The notes under the pieces are model-generated. The model was not told the DNA's origin. It made no database searches and saw only the letters and a list, made by a program, of their open reading frames with translations. This document shows, in pieces, positions 43,201 through 55,696 of a stretch of 64,000 bases of DNA (positions are counted from its first letter, which is position 1; each line of letters opens with the position of its first letter). The position numbers and the translations under genes are program-made. The stretch is taken from assembly GCA_963921825.1 (NCBI GenBank), contig OY997589.1, forward strand, positions 45,890,638 through 45,954,637, in the 5' to 3' direction. Origin of the DNA: Erodium maritimum. Lineage: Eukaryota > Streptophyta > Magnoliopsida > Geraniales > Geraniaceae.

Positions 43201-45254
43201 CAATCCGAATTCGTTGGGTCGGTGAAAAATAGTTTTTTCGATTCTGCACTATATTCGGTATAGTATATCAGAATTGACAAAAAAGTGGGAAAATTTATTA
43301 CGACCTTAAAACTTGTACAAAGAATAAGAATATGAATTTCTACGCATACCCAAAATTTATAGGCCAATCAGAGTTTGTTAAGTCAGTTAAAAATAGATTT
43401 TTCGGTTCTGCACTATATTCGGTATAATATGTCAAAATTCACAAAAAAGTGGAAAATTTTATTGTGATCTTAAAACTTGTACAAAGAACAATAATAGGCA
43501 TATATATGCATACTCACTATTTTTAGGCCAATCCGAACTCGTTAGCTCGGTAAAAAATATATTTTTTGGTTATGCACTATATTCGGTATAGTATGTCAAA
43601 ATTGACAAAAAAGTGGACAAATTTATTATGACCTTAAATCTTGTACATAAAACAAGAATATGAATATCTACGCATACGCACAATTTTTAGGCCAATCCGA
43701 ATTCGTTAGGTCGGTAAAAAATATTTTTTGGTTTTGCACTATATTCAGTATGGTAATGTAAGAATATACAAAAAAGTAAAAAAAATATTATGACCTTACA
43801 ACTTGTACATAGAACAATAACATGCATATCTTTGCATACTAACAATTTTTATTCCAATCTGAATTAGTTAGGTCGGTGAAAAATCGATTTTTTGATTTTG
43901 CACTATACTCGGTATAATATGTCAGAATTGACAAAAAAGTAGAAAATTTTATTTTAACCTTTAAACTTGTACAGAGAACAAGAATGTGAATATCTATGCA
44001 TACCCACAATATTTAGGCCAATCAGAGTTCGTTAGGTTGGTGAAAATAGACTTTTCAGTTATGCACTATATTCAGTATATATGGTATGTCAGAATTGACA
44101 AAAAAGTGGGAAATATTAATATGACCTTAAAACTTGTAGAAAGAACAATATTATTAATATCTATGCATACCCACAATTTTTAGGCCAATCAAAGTTCGTT
44201 AGGTCGGTGAAAAAAAGATCTTTCGGTTATACACTATATTCAGTATAGTAATGTCACGATTGACAAAAAAGTGGAATATTTTATTATGACCTTAAATCTG
44301 GTACAAATAACAAGAATATGAATATCTATGCATACCCACATTTTCAGGCCAATCCGAGTTCGTTAGATCGATGAAAAATAGATTTTTCGGTTCTATACTA
44401 TATTTGGTATAGTATGTCAGAAATGACAAGAAAGGGGAAAATTTTATTATGACCTTAAAACTTGTTCAAAGAACAAGAACATGAATATCTACGCATATTC
44501 ACAATTTTTAGGCCAATCCGAATTCGTTAGGTCGGTAAAAAATAGATCTTTCGGTTATGCACTAGATTCGGTATATTATGTTAGAATTTACAAAAAAGTG
44601 GAAACACTTATATTGACCTTAAAACTTGTATAGAGAAAAAGAATATGAATATATACGCATACCCATAATTTTTAGGCCAATCCGAGTTCGTTAGGTCGGT
44701 GAAAAATAAATTTTTCGGTTATGCAATATATTCAATATAGTATGTCAGAATTCACAAAAAAGTTGAAAAGTTTATTATGACCTTAAAACTTGTACAGAGA
44801 ACAAGAACATTAATATCTACGCATACCCACAATTTTTAGGCTAATCCTAGTTCGTTATGTCGGTGAAAAATAGATATTTCGGTTATGTACTATATTCGGT
44901 ATAGTATGTCAGAATTCACAAAAAAGTGGAAAAGTTTATTATGACCTTAAAACTTGTACAGAGAAAAATAATATGAATATCTACCCAAACCAACAATTTT
45001 CAAGCAAATCCGTATTCGGTAGGTCGATGAAAAATAGATTTTTCGGTTTTGCACTATATTGGGTATTGTAGTGTCGGAATTAAAAAAAGTGCATAAATTT
45101 ATTATGATCTTAAAACTTGTACAGAGAACAAGAATATGAATATCTACGCATACTCACAATATTCAGGCCAATCCGAGTTCTTTAGGTTAGTGGAAAATAT
45201 ATATTTTTGTTTTGCATTATACTAGGTATAGTGTGTCAGAAGTTACAAAAAATG
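40242..45254. repeat. Satellite array, block 2
   Basis: About 30 monomers of 160-166 bp (for example CCAATCC at 41891 and 42054; TCGGTTCTGC at 42751 and the next phase at 42916). Monomers differ from each other by many point changes, so there is no recent homogenisation. Short open frames in each monomer are chance. Confidence 0.94.
40605..40646. other. Perfect hairpin replacing part of one satellite monomer
   Basis: TATCTACGCATACTCAC (40605-40621), an 8-bp loop and its exact complement (40630-40646). In other monomers the second arm is occupied by the GCCAATCCGAATTCG stretch. The inverted copy replaces it. Confidence 0.9.
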
Positions 45255-45804
45255 GAGCACCAACATGAGACAAATCAACAAGGTTCATATCACTCACAAA
45301 ATCAGCAAACGCCAGCCCATCACCCTGACTAAAGGTGCTGCCACGTCTTTCACTAGCTGAGAAGACCGAATTAAAATCGCCTCCCACAAACAAAATGTCA
45401 TGGAGCTGAGACCGCAAACTACTGAGCGAGGACCAATAACTAACTCGATCCAGAGCCCGACAGGGAGCATAAACGTTCACAAAACTAACCTGAGAATTAG
45501 TGCTCACGTGAACCCCATTCCAACAAATAGTATTGTGCTCCAAGAAAGAAATCGACTTTGTAAAAGACGAGATCTTCCAAGCTAACATAACCCCTCCGAC
45601 CGAACCATTAGACGGGACCCAATCACAATCCCAACCAACCCCAAATCCACAACTCCTGAGTAGGGCCGAGTCCACAACAGAAAGTTTTGTTTCTTGTAAC
45701 ATAACAACGTCAACATCATTCGAGGAAACCAACTTCTTCATGGAATTCCGCTTAAACTCGGAATGCATACCTCTCACATTCCACGTGAGGAACCTCATCA
45801 ACAA
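45255..45804 (-). pseudogene. LINE endonuclease (APE type), truncated
   Basis: The frame starts MLMRFLTWNVRGMHSEFKRN and has VVMLQETKLS (catalytic Glu) and FVGGDFNSVF (catalytic Asp/Asn). It ends at MNLVDLSHVGAPF, where satellite sequence begins. The C-terminal SDH motif is absent. The enzyme family nicks target DNA to prime reverse transcription. Confidence 0.9.
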
Positions 45805-45973
45805 TGATCACAAAAAGGATCCCAAAACGGGATTAAAAGGAGTCTAAGGCTTTTTTACCTACTTTTTTGCAATAGGACCAGTCCCCGGATCCTTCCTTCA
45901 ACCTCCGAGCAATGTCAATTATAACCGGTCCTGAACTTCCCCCAATTCCAAACGACCTGGACCTAGCTCGAGT

Positions 45974-47570
45974 CTAGTAATAAGTTGTCGGAGAGGCCAC
46001 CGGCCTTGGAGCCCCCTTCCTCGGCCTCCCGCGTTTCCGTTTTTGATGATCAACCTCTACAGGAAAAGGTCCCGCCGCAAGAAAATTATCCCTCGCAACC
46101 TCTTCAGACGGAACACATAAGACAGCCACAGACTTAGATGGAACAAAGTCCTCCTGTACACCAACTTTTTCACTATCGCCAAACAAACGCAAAAAAGGAG
46201 TGATAAGCGGCCCAGAGTTAATAGGCCGAACTGGGCTTCGCGTACTCTCCTCCCTCTATTCCTGCACCTCATTCGAAAAAAGCCCCACCATTCTCGTGTT
46301 CCTGTGACTGAGAAGAGGCATTAGACTCCCTAGACAACGAACACCCAGTCGATGAGGAAGGACCTGGCACACTAGAAGCGAAGCGGAACAGAACCTCTTT
46401 AGAATCAACAGGGGATAAAACAACAGGGAAAACTTATGTTCCTAAAGAGACACCCAACTCCACCTTAGCATGTGCCACAATAGAACAATGGACCAAAACA
46501 AAGGCCCGTCCGAACGAATCCCCTTTATCAGCTGTATCGATCATAGCCACAACTGTACCTACAGCACCGGGAATACAACTAAAGTTATCCCTAGACCAAC
46601 CATGAAACGGGACACCCAGAACCTCAAACCAGCTAAAACAACCGGGTTTCACCAACAAGGATGCAGAACCGTCCACAACATCAAACCACGTCTTCAACCA
46701 ATCCTCTCCAATTGCTCTCAATTCCTTGGGAAAGGCAGGGTCGGGGAAATTGATTAAAAGCACTCTATTTCCGAAACCACGAACCTCCACATCAAAGACT
46801 CCCTCTCAGCTCATTGCGTCCTGAATGTCTCGAACTGAACATTCGTTTCGAGCCACTCCAAACAGACCATTCTCCACCAAAGAGCAATGATCATCCACCA
46901 CCTTCCCAACCACATCAAACTTAGGAATTGCACCAGCAGGGATCGACCCATTCCCAGCCTTAGAATGCCTGACATTAGTTCTGCTTTTCAGATCGTGTGC
47001 TACCAACAATCGATAGCCTTGAACCAAAGTCCCATGGCATTTTAACACTATTTGATCAGCATCAGCCTTCGTCTTAGCATAGACGAAACCAAAAAATTTC
47101 CCTTTACCATTAGGTTTCCAAGCAACATTCACTTTCACAACCTCCCCATCGCAATTGCAAAAATCTCGTAACCAAGCATCATCAACACCATAAGGTAGGT
47201 TAAAATTAAACAATTTAAACATACCCTGCTCAAGAACTGGCACATTGGGTGAGCTCGCCGCAGGCTTCTACAGGACATCCGGATTCGCAACCCTTTTGCC
47301 CAAATCAGCCATAGGCTCCATCGGTAGCTCCTCGCTGTGATCACTCAACACAGCACGCTTCTCGGTCCCCTTCGTCCCTTCTCCAATCACCGCACTCACA
47401 CCAGGCTCTCCCAGAAACCCCCGCCTCCGATCGCAAGTGCCTCCAATAGGACTGCGAACCGGACCAAATGATTTGGCCAATTCAATAGCACGAGGGAACG
47501 AAACCCTTCTTCCCTCAACCACCACATCACTGAACGATGGTGTCGACGCCGAAAATCCTGTGATCGTCAT
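45974..47570 (-). pseudogene. LINE ORF1 (RRM plus plant gag-like region), several stops
   Basis: The frame from ATG 47570 (MTITGFSASTPSF) runs, with an in-frame TAG near 47268 and TGA near 46806, into an RRM (FKLFNFNLP; KGKFFGFVYAK; 46806-47243). Next comes a conserved WFEVLGVPFHGWSRDNFSCI region (46434-46790). An in-frame TAA (46434-46436) and a later frameshift follow before a basic tail RKRGRPRKGAPRP (45974-46192). Such ORF1 proteins form RNPs with LINE RNA. The RRM is related to that of the ORF1-only retroposons but clearly different. Confidence 0.85.
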
Positions 47571-47613
47571 GGCCGGCGACAATTCCCCTACCTCTCTCTC
47601 GCTCTCTCTCATT

Positions 47614-48357
47614 TTTAACTGTATTCGGTATAGTATGTCATAATTGACTGGTTCTACATTATATTCTGTATAGTATGTCAAAAACGTTGTCAACTTTATT
47701 TTGACCTTAAAACTTGTACAGAGAACAAGAATATGAATATAATCGCATTCCCACAATTTTTAGGCCAATCCGAGTTTGTTAGGTTGGTGAAAAATAGTTT
47801 TTTTTTTCGGTTTTGCACTCTATTCGGTATAGTATGTTAGAATTTACAAAAAAGTTGACAACTTTATTTTGACGTTAAAACTTTGACAAAGAACAAGAAT
47901 ATAAATCTATACGCATACCCATAATTTTTAGGCCAATCCGAGTTCGTTAGGTCGGTATAGTATGTATGAATTGACAAAATAGTTGACAACTTTATTTTGA
48001 CCTTAAAACTTGTACATAGAACAAGAATATGAATATCCACACATACCCACAATTTCTAGGCCAATCCGAGTTCGTTAGGTCTATGAAAAATAAATTTTTC
48101 GGTTCTACACTATATTCGGTATAATATGTCAGAACTGACAAAAACGTTGACAACTTTATTTTGAACCTAAAACCCTTACAGACAACAAGATTAAGAATAT
48201 CAACGCATACCCCGAATTCTAGGCCAATCCGAGATCGTTAGGTATGTGAAAAATAGTTTTTTCGGTTCTACACTATATTCGGTATAGTATATCAGAATTG
48301 ACAAAAAAGTTGGAAACTTTATTTTGACCTTAAAACTTGTACAGAGAACAAGAATAT
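47614..48357. repeat. Satellite array, block 3
   Basis: About four and a half monomers of the same 164-bp family. The right end (AATAT, 48353-48357) is the target duplication of the Gypsy element G2. Confidence 0.93.
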
Positions 48358-51213
48358 TGTAAGAACCATTCCCGGTCAACGCCAGTCAAATCTGCGAAAA
48401 ACAGGAAAATTTAAAAATTTTGGATAGACACTTAAGTGAAACTAAATTTGACCCCGAGGGTCATACCGGACTTAAGCTGACCCCGATATCGACCAAAGTG
48501 AGTTCCGGGGGACTCACGACAACTTTCTGACCAATTTGGAAAATGTTGACTTTTTGTTGAAAAGTCAACCGAGCGACGTTTTGGTCCGTTCGAGGTCCGT
48601 TTTGCATCCAAAAAGCTTAGCCGTCATCACAGCGGTCTTAGTTGAGCCGTTTCCTTGTGGCCCGTGAAGTTTCGTAATTTCTTGGAAAAAGTTCCCGTTC
48701 GGGGCCCGAGACGGCCGAATTTCGCGAATCTGACTGAAAAATATATAGAAGATATTTTCCAAAAGGTGTGGGACCCATTTGCCACATGTCAATTATGTGG
48801 TGGTGTTAGGTTTCTTGAACAAAACAAAAAGAAGAATGAGCGGTAGTTTGTAAATAAGTAGAAATTGGTTTAGTTTTTTTTAAAACAAATTTAAAGGAAA
48901 TGAAAGCAAGTCTCGGCCATTTAGAAAAAAAAAGGAGAAAGTAGAGAGAGAAAGTGGAGAGAAGAAAGAGAAGGAGAAAAGGGAAAAAGAGAAGAGAAAG
49001 TGTGACGTTTTGGTGATTTCCCGACATCCAACCGGCGGATCGTCTCAACGATTGAAGAATCGAGCTCCCGTCATCATTCCCTACGGTGAGAACCTAATTG
49101 ATTTTCGTTTTGGTACATTTGAATATTAGGGTTTGAGTTTAAATGGGTTGATTAAGGTTGGGTTAAGGATTGGGGTTCGTTAGGAACGTTTTGGGGCGAA
49201 AAGGAACATTTTTCGTTGTGGCCGTGTGGGGCGCACTTGGTCGGGCATCGGGTTTTCGTGTTCGGGTGGTTTAGGACGTTCTCCAAGTCGTTAATCCACA
49301 CCCGGATCGAAATTTGGAATTAAATTGTGAAAGTTGTAATTGACGGGTTTAGAAACTTTAAACGCAAATTAAATTACTCGGAAGTCGGAATTTGATTCCG
49401 TCAAGTTCTTAGGAACCCTTGAATTATTCTAAGACCGTAGAAACGAAAACGGGAATTTTTAGAGCCCCGGAAGGACGTTTTCCAAACCCGGGAAGATTCG
49501 CCATGTCGGGCGAATCGGGCCTTTCCGGGTCCATTAGTGACAATGTCGAGTAATTCGGAAGTTTGGGAGTGATCGACATTTTCGGGGTTGCATTTGGGCA
49601 TTTAATTCTTTAAATTCGGGTTTCGCATGCTTACTTAAAAAGTGTGTTAATTGTAATGATTGCAGAACGTGTCGCCTAGCGTGGAAATAGGAGGCTAAGC
49701 GGGAATTATGGAGCTTTGCCGGAGTAAGAGTATCGGGTTTGACACGCTTCAAGAGGTAGGGAAAACTAGCCGGATCTCGGCCCTAACTAGGGAAAGTTAA
49801 CAGTAGAATTGCATGTGACACCGGGGTGTCGTGGGTTAAGTAGGTTTATCGAATATTAGGAAGGCAGGCGACACCGGGTAGTGTCGTATGATGCGGGAAC
49901 GTATCGAACATTAGAAATGCATGTGACACTTAGTAGTGTCGTAGGAGCAGTGAACTTATCGATATTAGAACTACTGGAGGCATATGACCATGCCCGGAGG
50001 TTGATTGTTTAGTTTATGTCTTGGGTGGCCATGAGAGCCCGTACTTTACCGTTTGTGTCTTGGGTGGCCATGAGAGCCCGTGCTTTACCGTTTGTGTCTT
50101 GGGTGGCCATGAGAGCCCGTGCTTCACCGTTGTGTCTTGGGTGGCCATGAGAGCCCGTGTTTTATTGTTGGTGTCTTGGGTGGCCATGAGAGCCCGTGTT
50201 TTACTGTTGGTGTCTTGGGTGGCCATGAGTGCCCGTGGGGTTGTTGAGCCCGTGAGTATTGTCGGTGTGTCTTGGGTGTCCGTGAGTGCCCGTGGGGTTG
50301 TTGAGTCCGTGTTTTACCGTTGGTGTCTTGGGTGGCCATGAGTGCATGTGGAGTGTCAAACTGGTGTTGTTGCTGGTTGTTGAACTTTGCTTGTGATTGT
50401 GATTGTGGTTACCTGAGGTTGGTGGAGGTTGCGTGGTGTGGCTAGCCTCCCGACAGGGATCGGGGGAAGTGGCGAGGTTGTGGGCCAGCTTCCCGACAGG
50501 GATCGGGAGAAGGTGCGCGTGGGTGTGGCTAGCCTCCCGACATGGATCGGGGATAGGGGAGAGGTTGTGGGCTAGCCTCCCGACTGAGATCGGGAGAAGT
50601 TGCGCGACAGGTCGACCGCCTGACCTTACAGGGATCGGTAAAGGGCGAGAGCGAGAGAGAGAGAGAGAGGAGGTTACTGAGCAGCTGGCGTGCGATCCTT
50701 TGTGATCTTGTTTGGTTAGCGATCCTTTGTGTTCTTGGGTGTTGCGTCGTTGTCTGTCGTTTCTTTGGAGGAGGTCGTCAATCGTTGTGTCGGGTCTACA
50801 TTACGGGTCCAAGTGTTGAGTCGGTTGAGGAAAGTAACAGTTTGTGTGTGTCAGTCGGGTTGTTGTTGGTGTTACCAGCATTGTCTGCTAAGTATGCCGT
50901 AGTCAGTCTGTTATCCGTGGTGGTGAGCGAACGCTCACCCCTAGCTGCTTTTCCTATAGGTACTGGTCGCGGGATGGACTAGGTGAGCTCTCGAAGCTTG
51001 AAGAGCTAGGAGCGGAGTCCGGGTTTTCTTTTGAGTCTAGCGACGTACATTTTGCTTTTTGTCCGCTTGTTGGGACGTACTTTTGAGTTGTAAATAATTA
51101 TTTGATTAACTACTTGATGGTTTTAAAGTGAATTATTTAAAAGGATTGAAAATGTTTTATTGTTTTAAACGTTCGCGTTCCGAGTTCGGTTCTACTGAAT
51201 TTGGGGCGTGACA
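48358..51213 (+). repeat. 5' LTR of G2
   Basis: It runs from TGTAAGAACC to GGGCGTGACA. It includes a G/A-rich stretch (48900-48990), a tandem array of about 34-bp units with TTGGGTGGCCATGAGAGCCC (about 50020-50340) and the palindrome GTGAGCGAACGCTCAC (50923-50938). The open frames repeating WVAMRARV are products of the array. Confidence 0.95.
50020..50345. repeat. Tandem array of ~34-bp units in the 5' LTR of G2
   Basis: Units contain GTCTTGGGTGGCCATGAGAGC with variable ends. The 5' LTR has one or more units than the 3' LTR (57365-57655). It is homologous to arrays in the other LTRs of the window. Confidence 0.85.
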
Positions 51214-51216
51214 GCT

Positions 51217-51228
51217 TGGTATCAGAGC
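51217..51228 (+). other. Primer binding site of G2 (initiator tRNA-Met type)
   Basis: TGGTATCAGAGC, three bases after the LTR end (ACA|gct). It is the same as in G1. Confidence 0.95.
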
Positions 51229-52500
51229 TCGAGGTTTCACACCTTGGACTGTATGTTAGTTAGGTGGGGAGAGTCGAGTCAGTAAAGTCCCATCATGTGT
51301 TGGGTACGCAAGTCGGAAACCGTGTGTAGACCCGTAGAGTTTTGAGTCCTGGTTGTGTTTGTGTGTATGTGCAGTACGGTTATTACTGGCATACTGTTTG
51401 TGTGTTGTTGCGTGAAACACTTTTAAGTTGTCGCGACTCGACTCAGGGGTGCCCCTGTAGTCGAGCGTGACGGTGCTGATATCAAGTGGGTACAATGTAG
51501 TTCGGGGACGCCTGGATCGGGTTGTAACTGCGTGATGTCAAAAATGAGATTTTATGATGAAAGGGAGAAAAGTTTTAAAATTGGTTGGCCCTGTGGGCGT
51601 GTGTTTAAGTTGGTTGGCCCTGTGGGCGTGTGTGTAAGTTGGTTGGCCCTATGGGCGTGTGTGTGAGTTGGTTGGCCCTGTGGGCGTGTGTTTAATTTTG
51701 TTGGCCCGGTGGGCGTGTTTTGATTTTGGTTGGCCTTGTCGGCTTGTGATTGAGGCCGGGTGACTTGATTTGTCTGTGAGTCGTTGTGCATGAATTGTTT
51801 ATTAAGTTGGTGGTCGAGCGTGTGTGTCGCTTAAGGCTATTTTGAGGGTCCGTGATTTATGTCTTGTTCCACCGTCTGGATTGTGCAGTTTGACTGTTGG
51901 TTGTGCGTGGCTGTGTTCACAATTGTGTTGGTTGTAGAGGTCGTAAGTTCGGTGTTAAAAGGTGAGGTCTTGGGTTCGAGACTCATCAATAACCTACGGT
52001 AGTGATACGACGCCTCGGTGTGAGAGTCTCACCATACGGAGAGGGGTTAAGGTTGATGCGCTGCGGCGCCATACGAACTAGGTTTCCCCTATGTGAACGG
52101 GTGTTTGAGGTTTCCCTCGCGTGAACGGGTGGTTTGAGGTTTACTTCACGTGAGTGGGTTATTCGAGGTTTCCCTCGCGTGAACAGGTGGTTGAGGTTTC
52201 CTTCACGTGAGTGGATTATTTGAGGTTTCCTACGTGATCAGGAAATTGGGGTATTGAGGTTGTGAGCAATAGTGGCTTGCGGAGTTGAATATATGATCCA
52301 CATTCGAGGTTTCCCTTACGTAAGAGAGTATTTGAGGTATTAATGGCTTGAGTAGTGTGACGTTTTGGTATCAGGTCTTGAGGTAGTGGTTTGCCCTGGT
52401 TAGGTTGGTAAGTCGTTAGTGCTTTACTAGTATGCCATAATCGAACGGGTGTCCGTGGAGGTGAGCATAACGCTCATCCCCTTTACTACTTTTCCCGTAG
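51229..52500 (+). other. Untranslated leader of G2 where gag would be
   Basis: About 1.3 kb without a gag frame or zinc knuckle. It has a TTGGTTGGCCCTGTGGGCGT tandem array (51580-51740) and a TTGAGGTTTCCCTCGCGTGA array (52081-52240). A stem-loop module copied from the LTR lies at 52431-52500 (GTGAGCATAACGCTCAT, then CTACTTTTCCCGTAGG). The equivalent region of G1 is colinear. Confidence 0.7.
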
Positions 52501-52526
52501 GGGACGAGTAGCGAACACTGGTTTGG

Positions 52527-53065
52527 TTGCGGAAAGTTATAAGTAAATGCATAGAGGATCGTGTGAGGGTTGAGCTATACCTTATCGGTGTGACTAATGG
52601 TGTGGTTGTTCGGTCTCTGATTTGGGCGTCAGTTTTATTGGATACCGGGGTGTCACACTCGGTTGCTTCGTCGAGTTGTGCTGGGATGTTGGGGCTGAGT
52701 TTAGAGCTGTTGAGTACACCCCGGCGTCTGGACACGCCGGTTGGGGGTGTTGTGGTGTTGACTAGGGTCTGTCGTGCATGCGAAGTTAGAGAAGCGAAAT
52801 GATACAGGAGTTCGAGAGAGGGCTCAAGAGCCCCGATGTTGGATCAAGTCCCCACCCCGAGGATTCGGGTATGTTCGGAGTTGGTAGGCACGACGACGGT
52901 AGTGGAGCGAGGTCTTAGAGAGACCGCGAGGGTCCATGAGTTTTGGCAGCGACTGAGCTTGTGCGTGTATCCGTGGGAAGGATACTTACGAAATGACCGC
53001 CTTGACGTGATCCTAGGAATGGATTGGTGGGCGAAGTACCAAGTCAATATCGACTGTTACAGGCG
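52527..53065 (+). pseudogene. G2 aspartic protease, frameshifted
   Basis: The first frame (52527-52802) reads SVLLDTGVSHSVASS, with the catalytic DTG at 52641-52649. After a frame change near 52802-52836 it continues to [20 protein letters not shown], the C-terminal LGMDWL hallmark. The DTG is intact here, unlike DAG in G1. It would process the pol polyprotein, but the frame is broken. Confidence 0.88.
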
Positions 53066-54544
53066 ACGAGTGACGGTGTCAACAGGCAACACGAAGGGTT
53101 CGTGTATTCTGGGCAATAAGAGCGGGGTTCTCCTGTCGGCGTTGTCCGCAGTGGAGGAAGTATCGGTCGTGCAGAGCCGAGAGTTACCGCGAGTGGTGTG
53201 CGAGTTCCCCGAGGTCTCCCCTAAGGAGTTGAGCGGGTCGCCACCAGTTCGTGAGGTGGAGTTCGGGATTGACCTGGTGCCGGGAACGGTAGCGATATCG
53301 ATGGCGCCTTACAGGCTCGCGCCAACCGAGTTGACCGAGCTGAAGCGTCAGCTCGAGGAGCTTAGGGAGAAGGGGTTTATCCGGCCGAGCACATCGCCGT
53401 GGGGAGCCCCAGCACTCTTCGTGAAGAAGAAGAGTGGAGAGCTTCAGATGTGCATCGACTACCGGAAACTGAACCGGGCTACGGTGAATAACCGATACCC
53501 GATGCCGAGAATTGACGACTTGCTCGACCAGTTGAGAGGGTCGACGTGGTTCTCGAAGATCGACCTGCGATCCGGATATTACCAGTTGCAAAGACTGCAT
53601 TCTGGACACGCTATATGCATTACGAATTCTTGGTGATGCCGTTTGGACTGACGAACGCACCTGCAGCGTTCATGGATCTGATGGACAGTATGTTCCGGCC
53701 GTTCTTATATCAGTTTGTGGTGGTGTTTGTGGACGACATCGCGATCTACTCGCAGAACGAGGCAGCGCATGAGGAACATCTGAGGGGTGTTCTGACCCTG
53801 TTGCGAACACATCAGCTATACGCCAACCTGGAGAAGTACGAGTTTTGGCTCGCTGAGGTGAGAGTCCTCAGTCACGTTGTGTCTCATGACGGTTTATTGG
53901 TCGATCCGGTGCAGATCGACACGGTTTTGAAGTGGGCGCGGCCCACGAGCGTTTTCGAGATCCGCAGCTTCTTGGGGCTAGCAGGATATTATCGGCGGTT
54001 GGTCCAGGACTTTGCGCGTCTAGCCGTGCCTCTGACTCTTTTGACGCGCAAGGGAGTCGGGTTTGTGTGGACAGAGGATTGTGAACGTGCGTTCACGGAG
54101 CTGAAGGCTCGCCTGACTACCACTCCAGTGTTGATAGTGCCAGAGCGCGGGGTCGGGTATGAGGTCTATTGTGACGCGTCCTGGGGAGGACTGGGTTGTG
54201 TACTGATGCAGTTGGGTAGAGTTGTTGCTTGTGGCTCCAGGCGGTGGAAGACGCATGAGCGCAACTATCCTACCCATGACCTGGAATTAGCAGCAGTAGT
54301 GTTCGCGCTGAAAGGCTTGAGGTATTATCTGTATGGCAAGCGATTTCAGGTGTTCTCGAATCATAAGAGCCTTAAGTACATCTCTTCCCAACGAGACCTG
54401 AATACGCGCCAGCGGCGATGGATGGAACTACTCGAGGAGTACGACTTTGAGCCACACTACCATCCGGGTAAGGCGAAGGTGGTTGCCGACGCCCTGAGTA
54501 GGAAGTCGGTCCCGAGTCTTGCTAGCATATCAGTCCGAGAGTAG
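53066..54544 (+). pseudogene. G2 reverse transcriptase and RNase H, frame broken once
   Basis: The N-terminal part (to about 53590) has [20 protein letters not shown] and [20 protein letters not shown]. The second frame begins at about 53590 with [20 protein letters not shown] and FVDDIAIYS (catalytic FVDD 53726-53737). It continues through [15 protein letters not shown] into RNase H ([24 protein letters not shown]) and ends [10 protein letters not shown] small deletion at the joint, about 20 bp between the YYQLQ and KTAF residues, breaks the frame. The remaining parts are long and well conserved. Confidence 0.92.
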
Positions 54545-54547
54545 GAC

Positions 54548-55696
54548 ATGATATGGGAACTGGGCACGCTCGGGTTGGAGCTAGAAGAGGTTACTAGCGG
54601 CGTGGCCATGTACTTCTTGGCGACTCAGCCCACCCGGCTTGGTCGAGGAATAGAGGCGCAGTTGGTGGATGTCGAGACGACAAAAATCCGAGAAAGAGTT
54701 GCCGGCGGTGTTCACGCCGAGGGTTGGGATCATCGTGCTAATTGGGAGTTATGGTATCGCGAAGGTTTATTCATACCGCGTAACGGTGGAGGCGATGAGC
54801 TGCGAGAGTCGCCGCATTCGCGTTTGACAGCTCACGTGGGTAGCACTAAGAGGAGCGCAACATCTGGTGGCTTGTGTAGTGGTAGTATCGCGGTGCCTCA
54901 CTCGTCGGCAGGTGAGAGCCGAACAACAGCGTCCCGCTGGATTATTGCAACCACTGCGGGTTGCACAGTGGAAATGAGGGCACGTTACGATGGACTTCGT
55001 GAGCGGTTAGCGGATTTCGCCTTCAACAACAACTTTCAGGCCAGTATCAAGATGGCACCGCTCGAAGCATTGTATGGTAGGCCGTGTCGGTCGCCCGTGT
55101 GCTGGCCAGAAGTGAGGAATAAGAGTCTACTGGGTCGAGAACTGGTCCGAGAGACAGCTGAGTTGGTCGTGCCGAAGCGTGAGGGGTTAAAGACCGCGCA
55201 GAGTCAGCAGGAGCTATGCTGACTGACGGCGCCGACCTCTCAAGTCTGCAGTCGGTGACCATGTATCCCTAGAGGTGAGTCCGAAAGGTGGAATGGTGCG
55301 TTTCGACCGCGGCGGAGGCAAGTTAGCCCCGCGGCGTATCGGGTCCTTCGAGGTCTTGAGCAGAGTGGGAGTAGTTGCATACCGACTTGCACTGCCACCG
55401 CAGCTTGGGAATGTCCACGTTTACCAGTTGCGGAAGTATATGCGGACCCCTCGCACGTCATTGAGTGGGCAGATGTCGTGATAGCAGGTGATGTCTCGTA
55501 TAAGGAGAAACCGGTTTGGGAAATGGATCCACGAGAGCAGGTCCTGTGCGGAAAGGTTATCCGCTTAGAACGGGTGTAGTGGCGGCACCACAAGGCTGAG
55601 TCGACGTGGGAACGCGAGGACGAGGTTCGCGCGAAGTACCCTGATCTGTTCGACTCCGGAAGTACGTTTGTTTTAAATTTCATGGACGAAATTCCT
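54548..55696 (+). pseudogene. G2 integrase lacking the catalytic core
   Basis: A frame from 54548 has the region upstream of the zinc finger (LRESPHSRLTAHVGSTKR). Then, frame-shifted, comes RAEQQRPAGLLQPLRVAQWK, followed directly by LADFAFNNNFQASIKMAPLE and ALYGRPCRSPVCW. The stretch between, which normally carries the D,D(35)E triad, is missing at the same junction as in G1. The C-terminal part (55275-55690) has RRIGSFEVLSRVGVVAYRLA and a chromo-like ESTWEREDEVRAKYPDLF. It cannot integrate DNA on its own. Confidence 0.88.

Larger units (their letters stand above)
45255..47613 (-). mobile_element. LINE fragment with 5' end, ORF1 and part of the endonuclease; 3'-truncated
   Basis: On the minus strand a GA-rich 5' leader precedes ORF1 (from 47570), then a gap, then the endonuclease from 45804 downward. 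It stops abruptly at about 45255 inside the endonuclease. There is no reverse transcriptase, 3' UTR or tail. Satellite sequence abuts both sides. A 22-bp imperfect satellite overlap (GGTATAGTGTGTCAGAAGTTAC against GGTATAGTATGTCATAATTGAC) could be a decayed duplication or simply monomer phase. Confidence 0.85.

Noticed and set aside
38485-45247. Short open frames in satellite monomers with IYTHSQFLGQSEF-type peptides
   Set aside because: The same phase occurs in many diverged monomers and is broken in most. It is explained by the repeat.
50021-50341. Open frames in LTRs repeating WVAMRARV-type peptides (also 35471-35977 and 57374-57655)
   Set aside because: They follow the tandem arrays on both strands and vary with copy number. 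There is no start context or family motif.
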